DNA from: Symbioplanes lichenis
GTDB taxonomy: Bacteria > Actinomycetota > Actinomycetes > Mycobacteriales > Micromonosporaceae
Length of the DNA stretch: 64,000 nucleotides
Reading direction: 5' to 3'
Assembly (NCBI RefSeq): GCF_030709675.1
Contig: NZ_JAUZQD010000005.1
Location: 248,001 to 312,000, forward strand
The position numbers and the translations under genes were made by a program. A model generated the notes under the pieces. That model saw only the letters and a program-made list of their open reading frames with translations, had not been told where the DNA came from and made no database searches. This document shows, one piece after another, positions 1 to 9,200 of this stretch. The stretch's first letter is position 1, and every line of letters starts with the position of its first letter.

Positions 1-545
1 CGCAGCGCCGCCGGATAGAGCTCGCGCAGCACCTCGCGCAGCGCCAGGGCGGCGGCGTGGCGGCCGTTGAGCATGGCCACGTGGGCGGCGAGCACCGGCT
101 TGTAGCTGGTGAGCTCGCGCGGCGCCGGGATGGTGACGGCGGCGATGGCGCCCGCCTGCAGGGCCCGGGCCAGGCCCACGGCGCGCCGGGCGGCCGGGGG
201 CGCGGCCCGCTCCTCCGGGGAGTCGTCGTCGGCGAAGCGCTCCGCGAACTTGTCGGCGGAGTCGTCGTCCGCGACCACGAGAGGACGCCCGGCGGCGGTC
301 AGCAGCGAGGTGACCATGTGGTCGTCGCTGTCGGCGGCCACCGCGGACTCGGCGAAGCCGCTCGTCCTTTCCACGAGCAGCGTGCCCAGCTGGGCATAGC
401 CCGCCGGGTCGTCGCTGATCTCGTGGACCCCGAGCAGCCGGCCCGCGTCGTCCACCACGGCGATGGTCAGTGCGGAACCGGCCGAGGCCGCTCGCACCCT
501 CTCATCAGCCGACGCCAGACCGCAGTAAACGCGCACGAGCGCCAC
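1..545 (-). CDS. IS110-like DEDD/RuvC-domain protein, N-terminal part, runs off left edge
   Basis: Reading leftwards from a GTG at 545 that follows a strong ribosome site (GGGGAGGAGGA), the frame stays open to the window edge, giving about 181 residues. The start reads VALVRVYCGLASADERVRA and is followed by SALTIAVVDDAGRLLGVHE and an acidic stretch with AADSDDHMVTSLL. This resembles the N-terminal DEDD nuclease fold of IS110-type transposases, and proteins like it are often annotated transposase in Micromonosporaceae. The later part (IPAPRELTSYKPVLAAH, REVLRELYPAAL) looks like a conserved chromosomal protein. No inverted repeats or second transposase domain can be seen here. It may be a domesticated relative and not a mobile element; the C-terminus outside the window would decide. 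Confidence 0.6.
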   Translation of the reverse strand, partial: MALVRVYCGLASADERVRAASAGSALTIAVVDDAGRLLGVHEISDDPAGYAQLGTLLVERTSGFAESAVAADSDDHMVTSLLTAAGRPLVVADDDSADKFAERFADDDSPEERAAPPAARRAVGLARALQAGAIAAVTIPAPRELTSYKPVLAAHVAMLNGRHAAALALREVLRELYPAAL

Positions 546-609
546 GGCGTCGTCCTCCTCCCCGGGACTGCGAATGTCAGGCCAAGGACCGATGGTCCCT
601 GGTGAGGGG

Positions 610-1527
610 TCAGTCGCGCCAGTCCACGGCCGCGGAGATCTTGCCGATCACCGAACGCCACCCCAGACTCGCCTGCTGTGCCCCGATTTTACGGAGCTTG
701 CGGCGACCGAAGAAACCGCCCATTCCGCCACTCTCGGCCGACCGCAGGGACTCGTCGAGGTCGTCCAGCGGTGACCCGGGCGCGAGGGCCAGGATCACCG
801 GCTTGAGGCGGAGTGCGTGACCCAGATCACGGGCGACCTCGCCCGCCCCGATGAGCAGCGGCAGATCCCACGTGTCGTGCCCGCCGCGCAGGTTTTCCAC
901 CACGAGGTCGAGCTCGTAGCGGTCGTCCGCCGCCGGGTCGATGTCCGACGACTGTACCCGCTCGGCGACGATCGGCCAGGTGTCGAGCTGGGCCAGGTCG
1001 TGCGGCGCGCCCGAACGGAGGAACGACACCAGCGACTCGGGCGTCTTGAAGGCGAGGAGCTTGCCGCGGTGGCTGAGGAACATCGGAACTTCCTCGTCCG
1101 ACGCCTCCTCGGCCGCCTCGGCCTCGGGCTCGTCGTCCTTGAAGTCCTCGGGGTCGGGCTCCTCGACCAGCTCGCCGTCCTCGTTGCGCAGCTCGGTGCC
1201 GGACGACTTCTTGCCCTTGGCGTCGGCCTCGCCCTCGGCCACCAGCGCCGCGAACTCGTCGTCGACGAAGACCTCTTCCTCCTCGGCGGCGCGCGCGGCG
1301 GCCGCGCGCTCCCGGGCCTCGAAGGGGTCGTCCTCGTCCGCCTCGATCTCGGTGGGCGTGAGCTCGGAGGCCTTCCGGTAAGCCCGGAGGGTCAGCGCCA
1401 CGCCACCGGGCATCGCGATCTCGACCGGGGTGATGCGCACCTCGTCCCACAGCTCACGACCGGAGGGGCTGGACGCGCTCTCCTCCACCGCCGCCTCCGC
1501 GGCCTCTTCGGGCGTCTGGCTGGCCAC
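610..1527 (-). CDS. Acidic conserved hypothetical protein
   Basis: About 305 residues. I chose the GTG at 1527 (VASQTPEEAAEAAVEESAS) because GGAGGTCAGC lies directly before it; an earlier in-frame ATG at 1623 would add 32 residues with no ribosome site. The middle (about residues 70-150) is very acidic and low in complexity (DEDDPFEARERAAAARAAEE). More ordered parts lie on both sides: RELWDEVRITPVEIAMPGG near the start, and VPMFLSHRGKLLAFKTPESL to LGWRSVIGKISAAVDWRD at the end. No catalytic motif is seen. Proteins of this look are widespread in actinomycetes without a clear function. It lies in tandem with the ALDH/deoC operon but 115 nt downstream, so co-transcription is possible only by read-through. 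Confidence 0.75.
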   Translation of the reverse strand: MASQTPEEAAEAAVEESASSPSGRELWDEVRITPVEIAMPGGVALTLRAYRKASELTPTEIEADEDDPFEARERAAAARAAEEEEVFVDDEFAALVAEGEADAKGKKSSGTELRNEDGELVEEPDPEDFKDDEPEAEAAEEASDEEVPMFLSHRGKLLAFKTPESLVSFLRSGAPHDLAQLDTWPIVAERVQSSDIDPAADDRYELDLVVENLRGGHDTWDLPLLIGAGEVARDLGHALRLKPVILALAPGSPLDDLDESLRSAESGGMGGFFGRRKLRKIGAQQASLGWRSVIGKISAAVDWRD

Positions 1528-1642
1528 GCTGACCTCCGGGTTGGTTCTCTCGAGCTGTTCGGACGGGTGAGTCTGGGCACACACCTTAGTGGCCTGTCCT
1601 GTGAGCCGCCCGACCGCGGTCACGAACCGCCGCCGGAACGGC

Positions 1643-2656
1643 TCAGAAGCCCTTCGTGTGCCAGACCGTCTTGATCTCCAGGAACGCCGTCATCGCCTTT
1701 ACCCCGGGATCGGCGAAGAAATCGATCTCGGTCCCGGCGGGCCGGCGCACCCGCTTGAGGCTGCCCGCCGCGGTCCGCTCGAGCTCGGTGGCGAGCGCCG
1801 TGTCGCTGACCCCGGTGAGGTCGAGCCCGTTGACGTCGTCGTGCGACGCCAGCCACGGCGCGGTCTCGGCGGGATCGCCGGTCAGGAGGTTCACCACCCC
1901 GCCGGGTACGTCCGACGTGGCCAGCACCTCGGCCAGCGTGATCGCGGCCTGCGGGGCACCGGCGAGCACCACCACCGTGTTGCCCGTGACGATCGCCGGG
2001 GCGACGACGCTGACCAGTCCCAGGAACGACGCCGGCGCGACCACGGCGACGACGCCGGTCGGCTCGGGCGCGGAGATGTTGAAGTAGGGCCCGGCGACGG
2101 GGTTGGCGCTGCCGTGCACCTGCGTGATCTTGTCGGACCAGCCCGCGTACCAGACCCAGCGGTCGACGGCGGCGTCCACCTCGGCCGCCGGGACGCCCAC
2201 CGCGGCGAACTCCGCGCGCCGGGCCTCCAGCATCTCGGCGACGCGATAGAGCACCTGGCCCCGGTTGTAGGCGGTGGCGGCGGCCCACTTCGGCTGGGCC
2301 TTGCGCGCCGCGGTCACGGCGTCGCGGGCGTCCTTGCGCGAGGCGAGCGCCACGTTGTCGCCGTCCACGAGATAGGTCCGTCCCGACTCACTGCGGGGGA
2401 ACGCCCCGCCGATGAACAGCTTGTACGTCTTCCGCACCGCGAGCCGCGCGGAAGTCCCGGCACCCGGGGCCGTCGAAGAGGCGGCAGCCGGCGACAAGTC
2501 GGCGGTCGAAGAGGCGGCAGCCGGCGACAAGTCGGCGGTCGAAGAAGCGGCGGCCGGCGACAAGGCAGCCGGAGACGCCGCGGCGGGTGCGTCCGGCGAA
2601 CCGCTGGAGGACGCGGCGGCCCGCGAGGCAGCGACGGAAGAGGACTTCTTAGGCAA
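1643..2656 (-). CDS. Aldehyde dehydrogenase-like protein lacking catalytic residues
   Basis: 337 residues from a TTG at 2656, which overlaps the stop codon of the upstream ALDH (TTGCCTAA) and sits 6 nt after GGAGG; this suggests translational coupling. Residues 1 to about 75 are an Ala/Ser/Pro linker containing an 11-residue repeat (SPAAASSTADL). The rest follows the NAD-binding part of the ALDH fold: YKLFIGGAFPRSESG, WVWYAGWSDKI, GVVAVVAPASFLGL, TGNTVVVLAG, VPGGVVNLLTG. The protein then ends where the general-base Glu and nucleophile Cys would be expected, so no FxNxGQxC motif exists. It is probably a pseudoenzyme partner of the neighbouring active ALDH. A single chain combining one active and one dead ALDH domain is known in ALDH16-type proteins; a split version is my inference. 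Confidence 0.85.
   Translation of the reverse strand: MPKKSSSVAASRAAASSSGSPDAPAAASPAALSPAAASSTADLSPAAASSTADLSPAAASSTAPGAGTSARLAVRKTYKLFIGGAFPRSESGRTYLVDGDNVALASRKDARDAVTAARKAQPKWAAATAYNRGQVLYRVAEMLEARRAEFAAVGVPAAEVDAAVDRWVWYAGWSDKITQVHGSANPVAGPYFNISAPEPTGVVAVVAPASFLGLVSVVAPAIVTGNTVVVLAGAPQAAITLAEVLATSDVPGGVVNLLTGDPAETAPWLASHDDVNGLDLTGVSDTALATELERTAAGSLKRVRRPAGTEIDFFADPGVKAMTAFLEIKTVWHTKGF
2472..2567. repeat. 33-bp tandem repeat, nearly three copies
   Basis: Copies begin at 2472, 2505 and 2538 (the last is shorter and slightly diverged). The unit encodes an 11-residue Ala/Ser/Pro block in the linker of the ALDH-like protein. The length is a multiple of three, so copy-number change would keep the frame. 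Confidence 0.9.
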
Positions 2657-4070
2657 GGTAGGCCTCCAGGCCGTGGCGACCGCCTTCACGGCCGTAACCG
2701 GACTCCTTGTAGCCACCGAACGGCGACGCGGGGTCGAACTTGTTGAACGTGTTGGCCCACACCACGCCGGCCCGCAGCTGGTCGGCGACGGCCAGGATCA
2801 GCGAGCCCTTGTCGGACCAGATGCCGGCCGACAACCCGTACGGCGTGTTGTTGGCCTTCTCGATCGCCTCGGCCGGGGTGCGGAAGGTCAGCACGGACAG
2901 CACCGGCCCGAAGATCTCCTCCCGGGCGATCCGGTGCGCCTGCGTGACCCCGGTGAAGATCGTCGGCGCGAACCAGAAGCCTTGACCCGGCAGCTCGCAC
3001 GGCGGCGACCAGCGCTCGGCGCCCTCCGCGGAGCCGGCGTCGGCCAATGTGCGGATGCGGTCGAGCTGCTCGGCCGAGTTGATCGCGCCGATGTCAGTGT
3101 TCTTGTCCAAGGGGTCGCCGACGCGCAGGGTGGCCATCCGGCGCTTGAGCGACTCGAGCAGCTCGTCGCGGATCGACTCCTGCACCAGCAGCCGCGAGCC
3201 GGCGCAGCACACGTGGCCCTGGTTGAAGAAGATGCCGTTGACGATGCCCTCGACGGCCTGGTCGATCGGCGCGTCGTCGAAGACGATGTTGGCCGCCTTG
3301 CCGCCCAGCTCCAGCGTGAGGCGCTTGCGGGTGCCGGCGACCGAGCGGGCGATCTGCCGGCCGACCTCGGTCGAGCCGGTGAAGGCGACCTTGTCGACGC
3401 CCGGGTGCTCGACCAGCGCGCGGCCGGTGTCGCCCGCGCCCGTGACGATGTTCACGACGCCGGGCGGCAGGTCGGCCTGGCGGCAGATGTCGGCGAAGAA
3501 GAGCGCCGACAGCGGCGTGGTCTCGGCCGGCTTGAGCACGACCGTGTTGCCGGTGGCCAGCGCCGGGGCGACCTTCCACGCGAGCATGAGCAGCGGGAAG
3601 TTCCACGGGATGACCTGCGCGGCCACGCCGAGCGGGCGCGGGTCGGCGCCGAAGCCCGCGTATTTCAGCTTGTCGGCCCAGCCCGCGTAGTGGAAGAAGT
3701 GCGCGGCGACCAGCGGCAGGTCGACGTCGCGCGACTCCTTGATCGGCTTGCCGTTGTCGAGCGACTCGAGTACGGCCAGCTCGCGGGAGCGCTCCTGGAT
3801 GATCCGGGCGATCCGGAAGAGGTATTTGGCGCGCTCCGAGCCGGGCAGCGCGGACCACGGCCCGAAGGCGCGGCGGGCGGCGGCCACGGCGAGGTCGATC
3901 TCCTCGACTCCGGCCGACGCGACCTCGGCCAGCACCTCCTCGGTGGCCGGATTGACCGTCTTGAAGGAGCCGGCGGCCGACTCGCGGAAGGAACCGTCGA
4001 TGAAGAGCCCGTACGACCCGGCGATGTCGACGACCGACCGGGACTCGGGAGCGGGGGCGTACTCGAACAT
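2649..4070 (-). CDS. Aldehyde dehydrogenase
   Basis: 473 residues, a normal ALDH length. It oxidises an aldehyde to the acid with NAD(P)+. Family landmarks are present: the transition-state Asn in VIPWNFPL (about 157), VVLKPAETTPLSA, the nucleotide loop FTGSTEVGRQI, the general base Glu in LELGGKAAN (about 254) and the nucleophile Cys in NQGHVCCAGSR (about 288). The C-terminus has GGYKESGYGREGG. It begins 6 nt after deoC and overlaps the following ALDH-like gene, so the three form an operon. In that setting the acetaldehyde released by DeoC is an attractive substrate, but the sequence does not prove this. Confidence 0.93.
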   Translation of the reverse strand: MFEYAPAPESRSVVDIAGSYGLFIDGSFRESAAGSFKTVNPATEEVLAEVASAGVEEIDLAVAAARRAFGPWSALPGSERAKYLFRIARIIQERSRELAVLESLDNGKPIKESRDVDLPLVAAHFFHYAGWADKLKYAGFGADPRPLGVAAQVIPWNFPLLMLAWKVAPALATGNTVVLKPAETTPLSALFFADICRQADLPPGVVNIVTGAGDTGRALVEHPGVDKVAFTGSTEVGRQIARSVAGTRKRLTLELGGKAANIVFDDAPIDQAVEGIVNGIFFNQGHVCCAGSRLLVQESIRDELLESLKRRMATLRVGDPLDKNTDIGAINSAEQLDRIRTLADAGSAEGAERWSPPCELPGQGFWFAPTIFTGVTQAHRIAREEIFGPVLSVLTFRTPAEAIEKANNTPYGLSAGIWSDKGSLILAVADQLRAGVVWANTFNKFDPASPFGGYKESGYGREGGRHGLEAYLA

Positions 4071-4076
4071 GGCGCC

Positions 4077-5003
4077 TCAGTCCAGCGTGAAGTAGTCGGG
4101 GCCGGCGTAGTGGCCGGTCGTGAGCTTGGTGCGCTGCATGAGCAGATCGTTGAGCAGGGACGACGCGCCGAAGCGGAACCAGTCGGGATCGAGCCAGTCG
4201 TCGCCCGCCGTCTCGTGGATCATCACCAGGTATTTGACGGCGTCCTTGGTCGTCCGGATGCCGCCGGCCGGCTTCACACCCACCTGACGTCCCGTTTTCG
4301 CCCGGAAGTCCCGCACCGCCTCGAGCATGACCAGCGTCACGGGCAGCGTGGCCGCCAGCGGCACCTTGCCCGTGGAGGTCTTGATGAAGTCGGCGCCGGC
4401 CAGCATGGCCAGCCAGGAGGCGCGGCGCACGTTGTCGTAGGTGCCCAGCTCGCCCGTCTCGAGGATGACCTTGAGATGCGCGGCGCCGCAGGCCTCCTTG
4501 ACGGCGACGATCTCCTCGAAGACCTTGTCGTAGTGCCCGGCCAGGAACTCGCCGCGGCTGATGACCATGTCGATCTCGTCGGCCCCGGCGGCGACGGCGT
4601 CGCGGGTGTCGGCGAGCTTGACGTCGAGCGGCGCCTGCCCGGACGGGAACGCGGTCGCGACGCTGGCCAGGTGCACTCCGCTGCCGGCCAGCACCTCCGC
4701 CGCGGGCGGAACCATGGCCGGATAGACGCAGACGGCGGCGACCGGTGGGCAGGACGCGTCGGCCGGGTCGGGGCGCAGCGCCTTGGCGGCCAGAGCCTGC
4801 ACCTTGCCGGGGGTGTCGGCGCCCTCGAGCGTGGTCAGGTCGACCATCCGGATCGCCAGGTCGATGGCGGCGGCCTTGGCGGTCGTCTTCACCGAGCGGG
4901 TGCCGAGCGCGGCGGCGCGGGACTCCAGGCCGACCTTGTCGACCCCGGGCAGCCCGTGCAGGAGGGACCGGAGATCGAGTCCGGCCGGAGTCGTCACAGT
5001 CAT
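4077..5003 (-). CDS. deoC: Deoxyribose-phosphate aldolase
   Basis: 308 residues. It splits 2-deoxyribose-5-phosphate into glyceraldehyde-3-phosphate and acetaldehyde in deoxynucleoside salvage. The Schiff-base Lys is in DFIKTSTGK (about 208), the second active-site Lys in VGVKPAGGIR (about 244), and the catalytic Asp in ADEIDMVISRGEF (about 145). The ATG at 5003 is 7 nt from a TAGAAT box on the same strand and has no ribosome site, so the message is probably leaderless. It heads the operon with the ALDH and ALDH-like genes. The length is slightly above the short bacterial forms and matches the longer DeoC type. Confidence 0.96.
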   Translation of the reverse strand: MTVTTPAGLDLRSLLHGLPGVDKVGLESRAAALGTRSVKTTAKAAAIDLAIRMVDLTTLEGADTPGKVQALAAKALRPDPADASCPPVAAVCVYPAMVPPAAEVLAGSGVHLASVATAFPSGQAPLDVKLADTRDAVAAGADEIDMVISRGEFLAGHYDKVFEEIVAVKEACGAAHLKVILETGELGTYDNVRRASWLAMLAGADFIKTSTGKVPLAATLPVTLVMLEAVRDFRAKTGRQVGVKPAGGIRTTKDAVKYLVMIHETAGDDWLDPDWFRFGASSLLNDLLMQRTKLTTGHYAGPDYFTLD

Positions 5004-5010
5004 GAGAGGA

Positions 5011-5016
5011 ATTCTA
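5011..5016 (-). promoter_or_regulatory. -10 box of leaderless deoC
   Basis: TAGAAT on the minus strand, 7 nt before the deoC ATG. Only 36 bp separate it from the upp -10 box on the other strand, so the two divergent promoters must share the sequence between them. Confidence 0.6.
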
Positions 5017-5052
5017 CGCGGCCCACCGACAGTTGATCTTGGTGAACCCCGG

Positions 5053-5058
5053 TAGGTT
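5053..5058 (+). promoter_or_regulatory. -10 box of leaderless upp
   Basis: TAGGTT followed by 6 nt and the GTG of upp at 5065. No ribosome site is present, fitting a leaderless message. Confidence 0.55.
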
Positions 5059-5064
5059 GTCGGC

Positions 5065-5697
5065 GTGGACGTACTCGTCGTAGATCACCCGCTGGCTCAG
5101 ACCCGACTCACCGCGATGCGCAAGGCCGAGACCGACCCCGGGGTCTTCCGGGCGGCCCTGCACGAGCTGACGACGATGGTGGTCTACGAGGCCGCGCGCA
5201 CGTTCGCCACCGAGAGCTACCCGATCGAGACGCCGGTCGCGCCGACGCAGGGCAGCCGCCTGGCCAACCCGCCGCTGATCGTGCCCGTGCTCCGCGCCGG
5301 CCTCGGCATGGCGGACTCCGCGCTGGCGCTGATCCCCGAGTCGTCGATGGGCTTCGTGGGCCTGGCCCGCGACGAGCAGACCTTCGAGCCGCGGGCCTAC
5401 ATGGAGTCGCTGCCGGCCGACCTCTCCGGCCAGCCGGTGCTGGTGCTCGACCCGATGGTGGCGACGGGCGGCTCGCTGATCCACTGCTGTCAGCTGCTGG
5501 TCGACCGCGGCTGCACCGACATCATCATCGGCTGCGTGCTGGCCGCTCCCGAGGGCATCGCGCGGCTGCGCGACTCGGGCCTGCCGTTGCGCCTGGTCAC
5601 GGCCAGCATCGACGAGGGCCTGAACGAGAAGATGTACATCGTCCCGGGCCTCGGCGACGCCGGCGACCGCCAGTTCGGCGGACATCGCCGCTTCTAA
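5065..5697 (+). CDS. upp: Uracil phosphoribosyltransferase
   Basis: 210 residues, the usual size. It makes UMP from uracil and PRPP in pyrimidine salvage. The PRPP-binding loop is [15 protein letters not shown], and [14 protein letters not shown] and the C-terminal uracil-site region [15 protein letters not shown] match the family. The start is a GTG. It is divergent from deoC, a logical pairing of base salvage with deoxyribose breakdown. Its TAA overlaps the TAG of the convergent Nudix gene by a few bases. Confidence 0.96.
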   Translation: MDVLVVDHPLAQTRLTAMRKAETDPGVFRAALHELTTMVVYEAARTFATESYPIETPVAPTQGSRLANPPLIVPVLRAGLGMADSALALIPESSMGFVGLARDEQTFEPRAYMESLPADLSGQPVLVLDPMVATGGSLIHCCQLLVDRGCTDIIIGCVLAAPEGIARLRDSGLPLRLVTASIDEGLNEKMYIVPGLGDAGDRQFGGHRRF

Positions 5698-6179
5698 GCA
5701 GAAAACGACCAGGATTGGGCTCGGCCGTTCGCGAAGGGCATCACCCCGTGGAACGGCCGCGGCTCCGAAGCGAAGACCAGCGGCAGGAAGTGCCGGTCCG
5801 ACTCCCACATCGGCAGCTCCCCGGCCAGCACGGCGGACACGTCCACCCAGTGCAGGCTGCCCTCGTCGTTCCCGGTCAGCGGCGTCCCGCTCCACGCCGG
5901 CACGCGGAAGAGGAAGCCGAACCAGTTCGCCCCGTCACGCCCGAAGCCCGGCCACGAGACCGTGCCCGCGAAATCGACGACGTCGCAGGTCAGCCCCGAC
6001 TCCTCGAGGATCTCCCGGCGCATCCCGGCGACCACGTCCTCGTCCGGCTCCAGCTTGCCGCCGAGCCCGTTGTAGTACCCGAAGTGCTGGTCGTCCGGGC
6101 GGGCGTCCCGCCGGATCATCAGCACCTGCTTGCCGTCCGCCGAGAGCACATAACCGAGCGTCGCCAGGATCGATTGCAC
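5694..6179 (-). CDS. Nudix hydrolase, MutT-like
   Basis: 161 residues from a GTG at 6179 ([12 protein letters not shown]). An ATG at 6230 is in frame, but the next gene on the other strand starts at 6242, leaving no room for its promoter, and the extra residues do not look like the family. The Nudix box is complete ([20 protein letters not shown], then SGL). The family removes diphosphate-linked groups; [15 protein letters not shown] resembles 8-oxo-dGTP-type enzymes, but substrate cannot be assigned from sequence alone. It is convergent with upp. Confidence 0.88.
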   Translation of the reverse strand: MQSILATLGYVLSADGKQVLMIRRDARPDDQHFGYYNGLGGKLEPDEDVVAGMRREILEESGLTCDVVDFAGTVSWPGFGRDGANWFGFLFRVPAWSGTPLTGNDEGSLHWVDVSAVLAGELPMWESDRHFLPLVFASEPRPFHGVMPFANGRAQSWSFSA

Positions 6180-6241
6180 GGCTGAGTGTAGAACCCGGCA
6201 AATCACCGCAACGAGCCACGACCGGGCCATAACCTGTCGTA

Positions 6242-9200
6242 ATGAGTTCGGTGCTCAGCGTCGTCGTGCCCGTCTACAACGTGGCGCCCTATCTGGAGGA
6301 GTGCCTGGCGTCACTGGCCGGGCAGTACCGCGACGCGCTGGAAGTCATCGTGGTCGACGACGGGTCGACCGACGGGAGCGCCGCGATCGCCGAGCGCTTC
6401 GTCGCCGGGGACAGCCGGTTCCAGCTGATCCGCCAGGCGAACGCCGGCCTCGGAGCGGCCCGGAACGCGGGCACGGCTCAGGCGACGGGCGAGTTCCTGA
6501 TGTTCGCCGACAGCGACGACGTCCTGGCCCCGTACGCCGCGGAGCTGCTCGTCGGCAGTTTGGAGCAGACGGGCTCCGACTTCTCCTGCGCCAATGTGCT
6601 GCGGCTGACGACCCGAGGGCTGAGCCAGTCGCCGATGCACCGGGCGCCCTTCGCCGTGACGGCCCTCAGCACGCACGTCAGCCGGATGCCGGTGCTGCTG
6701 GGCGACCGTACGGCGTGGAACAAGGTGTTTCGCCGCACGTTCTGGGACGCGCACGGCTTCCGGTTCCCCGAGGGCGTGCTCTACGAGGACATCCCGGTGA
6801 CCGTGCCCGCGCACGTGCTGGCCCGAGCGGTCGACGTGCTGGCGGCGCCGGTCTACTACTGGCGCGAGCGCGAGGGCCCGGACAAGTCGATCACCCAGCG
6901 CCGGGAGGAGCTGCCCGCCTTCATCGACCGGCTGACCAACTGCTGGCAGGTCAGCCGCGTGCTCGGCGAGGCGGGTCACCACGGCCTCAAGCGCCGGTAC
7001 GACGAGTCGGTCCTGCGCAGCGACCTGATGCTCTTCCTCCGAGTGCTCCCGCGGGTCGACGCCGAGTACCGCGAGGTGTTCCTCGAACGTACCAATGCCT
7101 ACCTCGACACGATCGACGCCGAAGCGATCCTGGAGCTGCCGGCCGTCGAGCGCGTGCTGTGGACATTGGTCCGCAACCGCATGCTTCCGCAGCTGCTCGA
7201 CATGGTCCCCGAGCTACGCCGCCAGCGCCGCATCGCCCGCCGGGGACTGCGCCGCTACCACGACATGGACCTGCTGCACGCCAAGCTGCCCCAGCTACCG
7301 CCCGAGATGTTCCTCGCCGGCACTCCCCGCCCGCGCAGCAAGGTGCACGACGTCACGTGGGACGACGGCAAGCTGCGCATCCGCGGGCACGCCTTCATTC
7401 CCGGCCAGCCCGCGAACCTGCCGTTCAGCACGTCGCGGCTGATCTGGATGAAACAGGTGGGCGGCGGCCGCACCACGCGCCGGATCCCGCTGGTCACGCG
7501 GCGGTGCGTCGATGCGACGGCGGACCACGGTTCGGTACGGACCGCGTACGACTGGTCGGGCTTCGAAGCTCTTCTGGATCCCGAGGCCCTGCGCACCGAC
7601 GGGGGCGAGTGGCGCGACGGGGACTGGACCGTGGTCGTCGGCGTGGTCGGGCTGGGCCGCAAGAGCAAGGGCGCGCTGGAGATCGGGCAGCCCGCGCAGC
7701 CGGTCGCGCTGACGCCGCTGGACCGCGGGGACGTGCGGATCGTCCCGCACATTGCCGAGGGGCGGCTGCGGCTGCGGGTCGAGCGGGTGCGGGCGTGGGT
7801 GACCGGGCTGCGCGCCGACGGGGACGACCTCGTGGTGGAGGGCACGGGCGCCATGAGGGAAATCACGCTGTCCCGGGTGCCGGGCGTCGTGTGGCGCCGC
7901 TATCAGGCTGAGGGCGAGGGAGAGCGCTTCCACTTCCGCATCCCCGCGTCGGATCTTAGTTGCGCGGTGCCGGCGCTTCGAGTCGGTGAGCCGGCCGATC
8001 GCTGGACCATCGGGGCGTGCGCCATGGCGGGCGAGGTCGCTCCCGTCGAGATGCGGAGACGCACCATGCACCTGCATGCGTCGCGCACCGGCGAGGCGGT
8101 GCTGATCGCGCTGCCGACCGGTCCGGTGCTGACGGGTCTCTCGTCCGAGGGGCGCCGGTTCCGGTTCAGCGGCCGCCTGCACGGCCGGTCCGCGGAGGGC
8201 TTCCAGCTGATCCTGCGTACGGGCAACGGCCGCGACCTGAAAGCCTTCCCGGTCACCCCGGACGGCGACTCGTGGGCCGTCGAGGTCGACCCGGTCGCGA
8301 TCCCGGCCTTCGGGGCGGCGGTCCGCATGCGCGCGGGCACGTGGCAGGTCCTGTGCCGCACCGGTACGGGCCCGGCCGAACCGCTGCCCGCCACGGCGAC
8401 CGCCATCGCCGCCCTGCCCCTGCCGCTCGCCGGGGACGCCCCGCGCACCTCCCTCGAATGGCTGGGCGACGAGCGCGTGGTGCTCCGCATCCGGTCGGCG
8501 CTCGCGGACGAGGAGCGTGGCAAGCATCACCAGGCCGAGCTCCGCACGCGGCACTACCCGGCGACCCGCAAGCAGCCCCTGCGCGAGGTCGTCCTCTACA
8601 ACAGCTTCACCGGCCGCCAGTACTCCGACAGCCCCCGCGCTGTCCACCGCGAGCTCCTCGCCCGCAGCCTGCCGCTCGAGCACCAATGGGTGTCCGTCGA
8701 CGGCCAGGCGCCGCTGCCGCACAGCGCCGAGCCCGTGGCCCTGTGGAGCAAGCGCTGGTACGAGTCCCTGGCCACGTCCCGCTACATCGTCACCAATCAG
8801 CATCTCCCCGAGTGGTTCCGCCGCCGGGACGGTCAGGTGGTCGTGCAGACGTGGCACGGGACACCGCTCAAGCGCATCGGCTTCGACATCGAGGACGTGC
8901 AGTTCACCGATCGTCGTTACCTGGAGAAGCTGACCGAGGAGGCGCCGAACTGGAGCTTCCTCGTGTCACCGAACACCTTCAGCACACCGTTGCTGCGCCG
9001 CGCCTTCCGGTTCGGCGGGGAGATTTTGGAGATCGGTTACCCCCGCAACGACGTGCTCTTCGAGGACCGGTCCGAAATCACCGAGCGGGTCCGGGCCGCC
9101 GTCGGCCTCCCGCCCGGCCGCAAGATCATCCTGTACGCCCCCACGTGGCGCGACGACGAGTACGCCGGCGGCGCGTACCGGATGAGCCTGCAGCTCGACC

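Noticed and set aside
2412..5036. 874-residue plus-strand open frame
   Set aside because: It lies opposite the ALDH and deoC genes and is made of Arg/Gly/Ala/Asp-rich sequence without family features; a frame shadow of GC-rich coding DNA.
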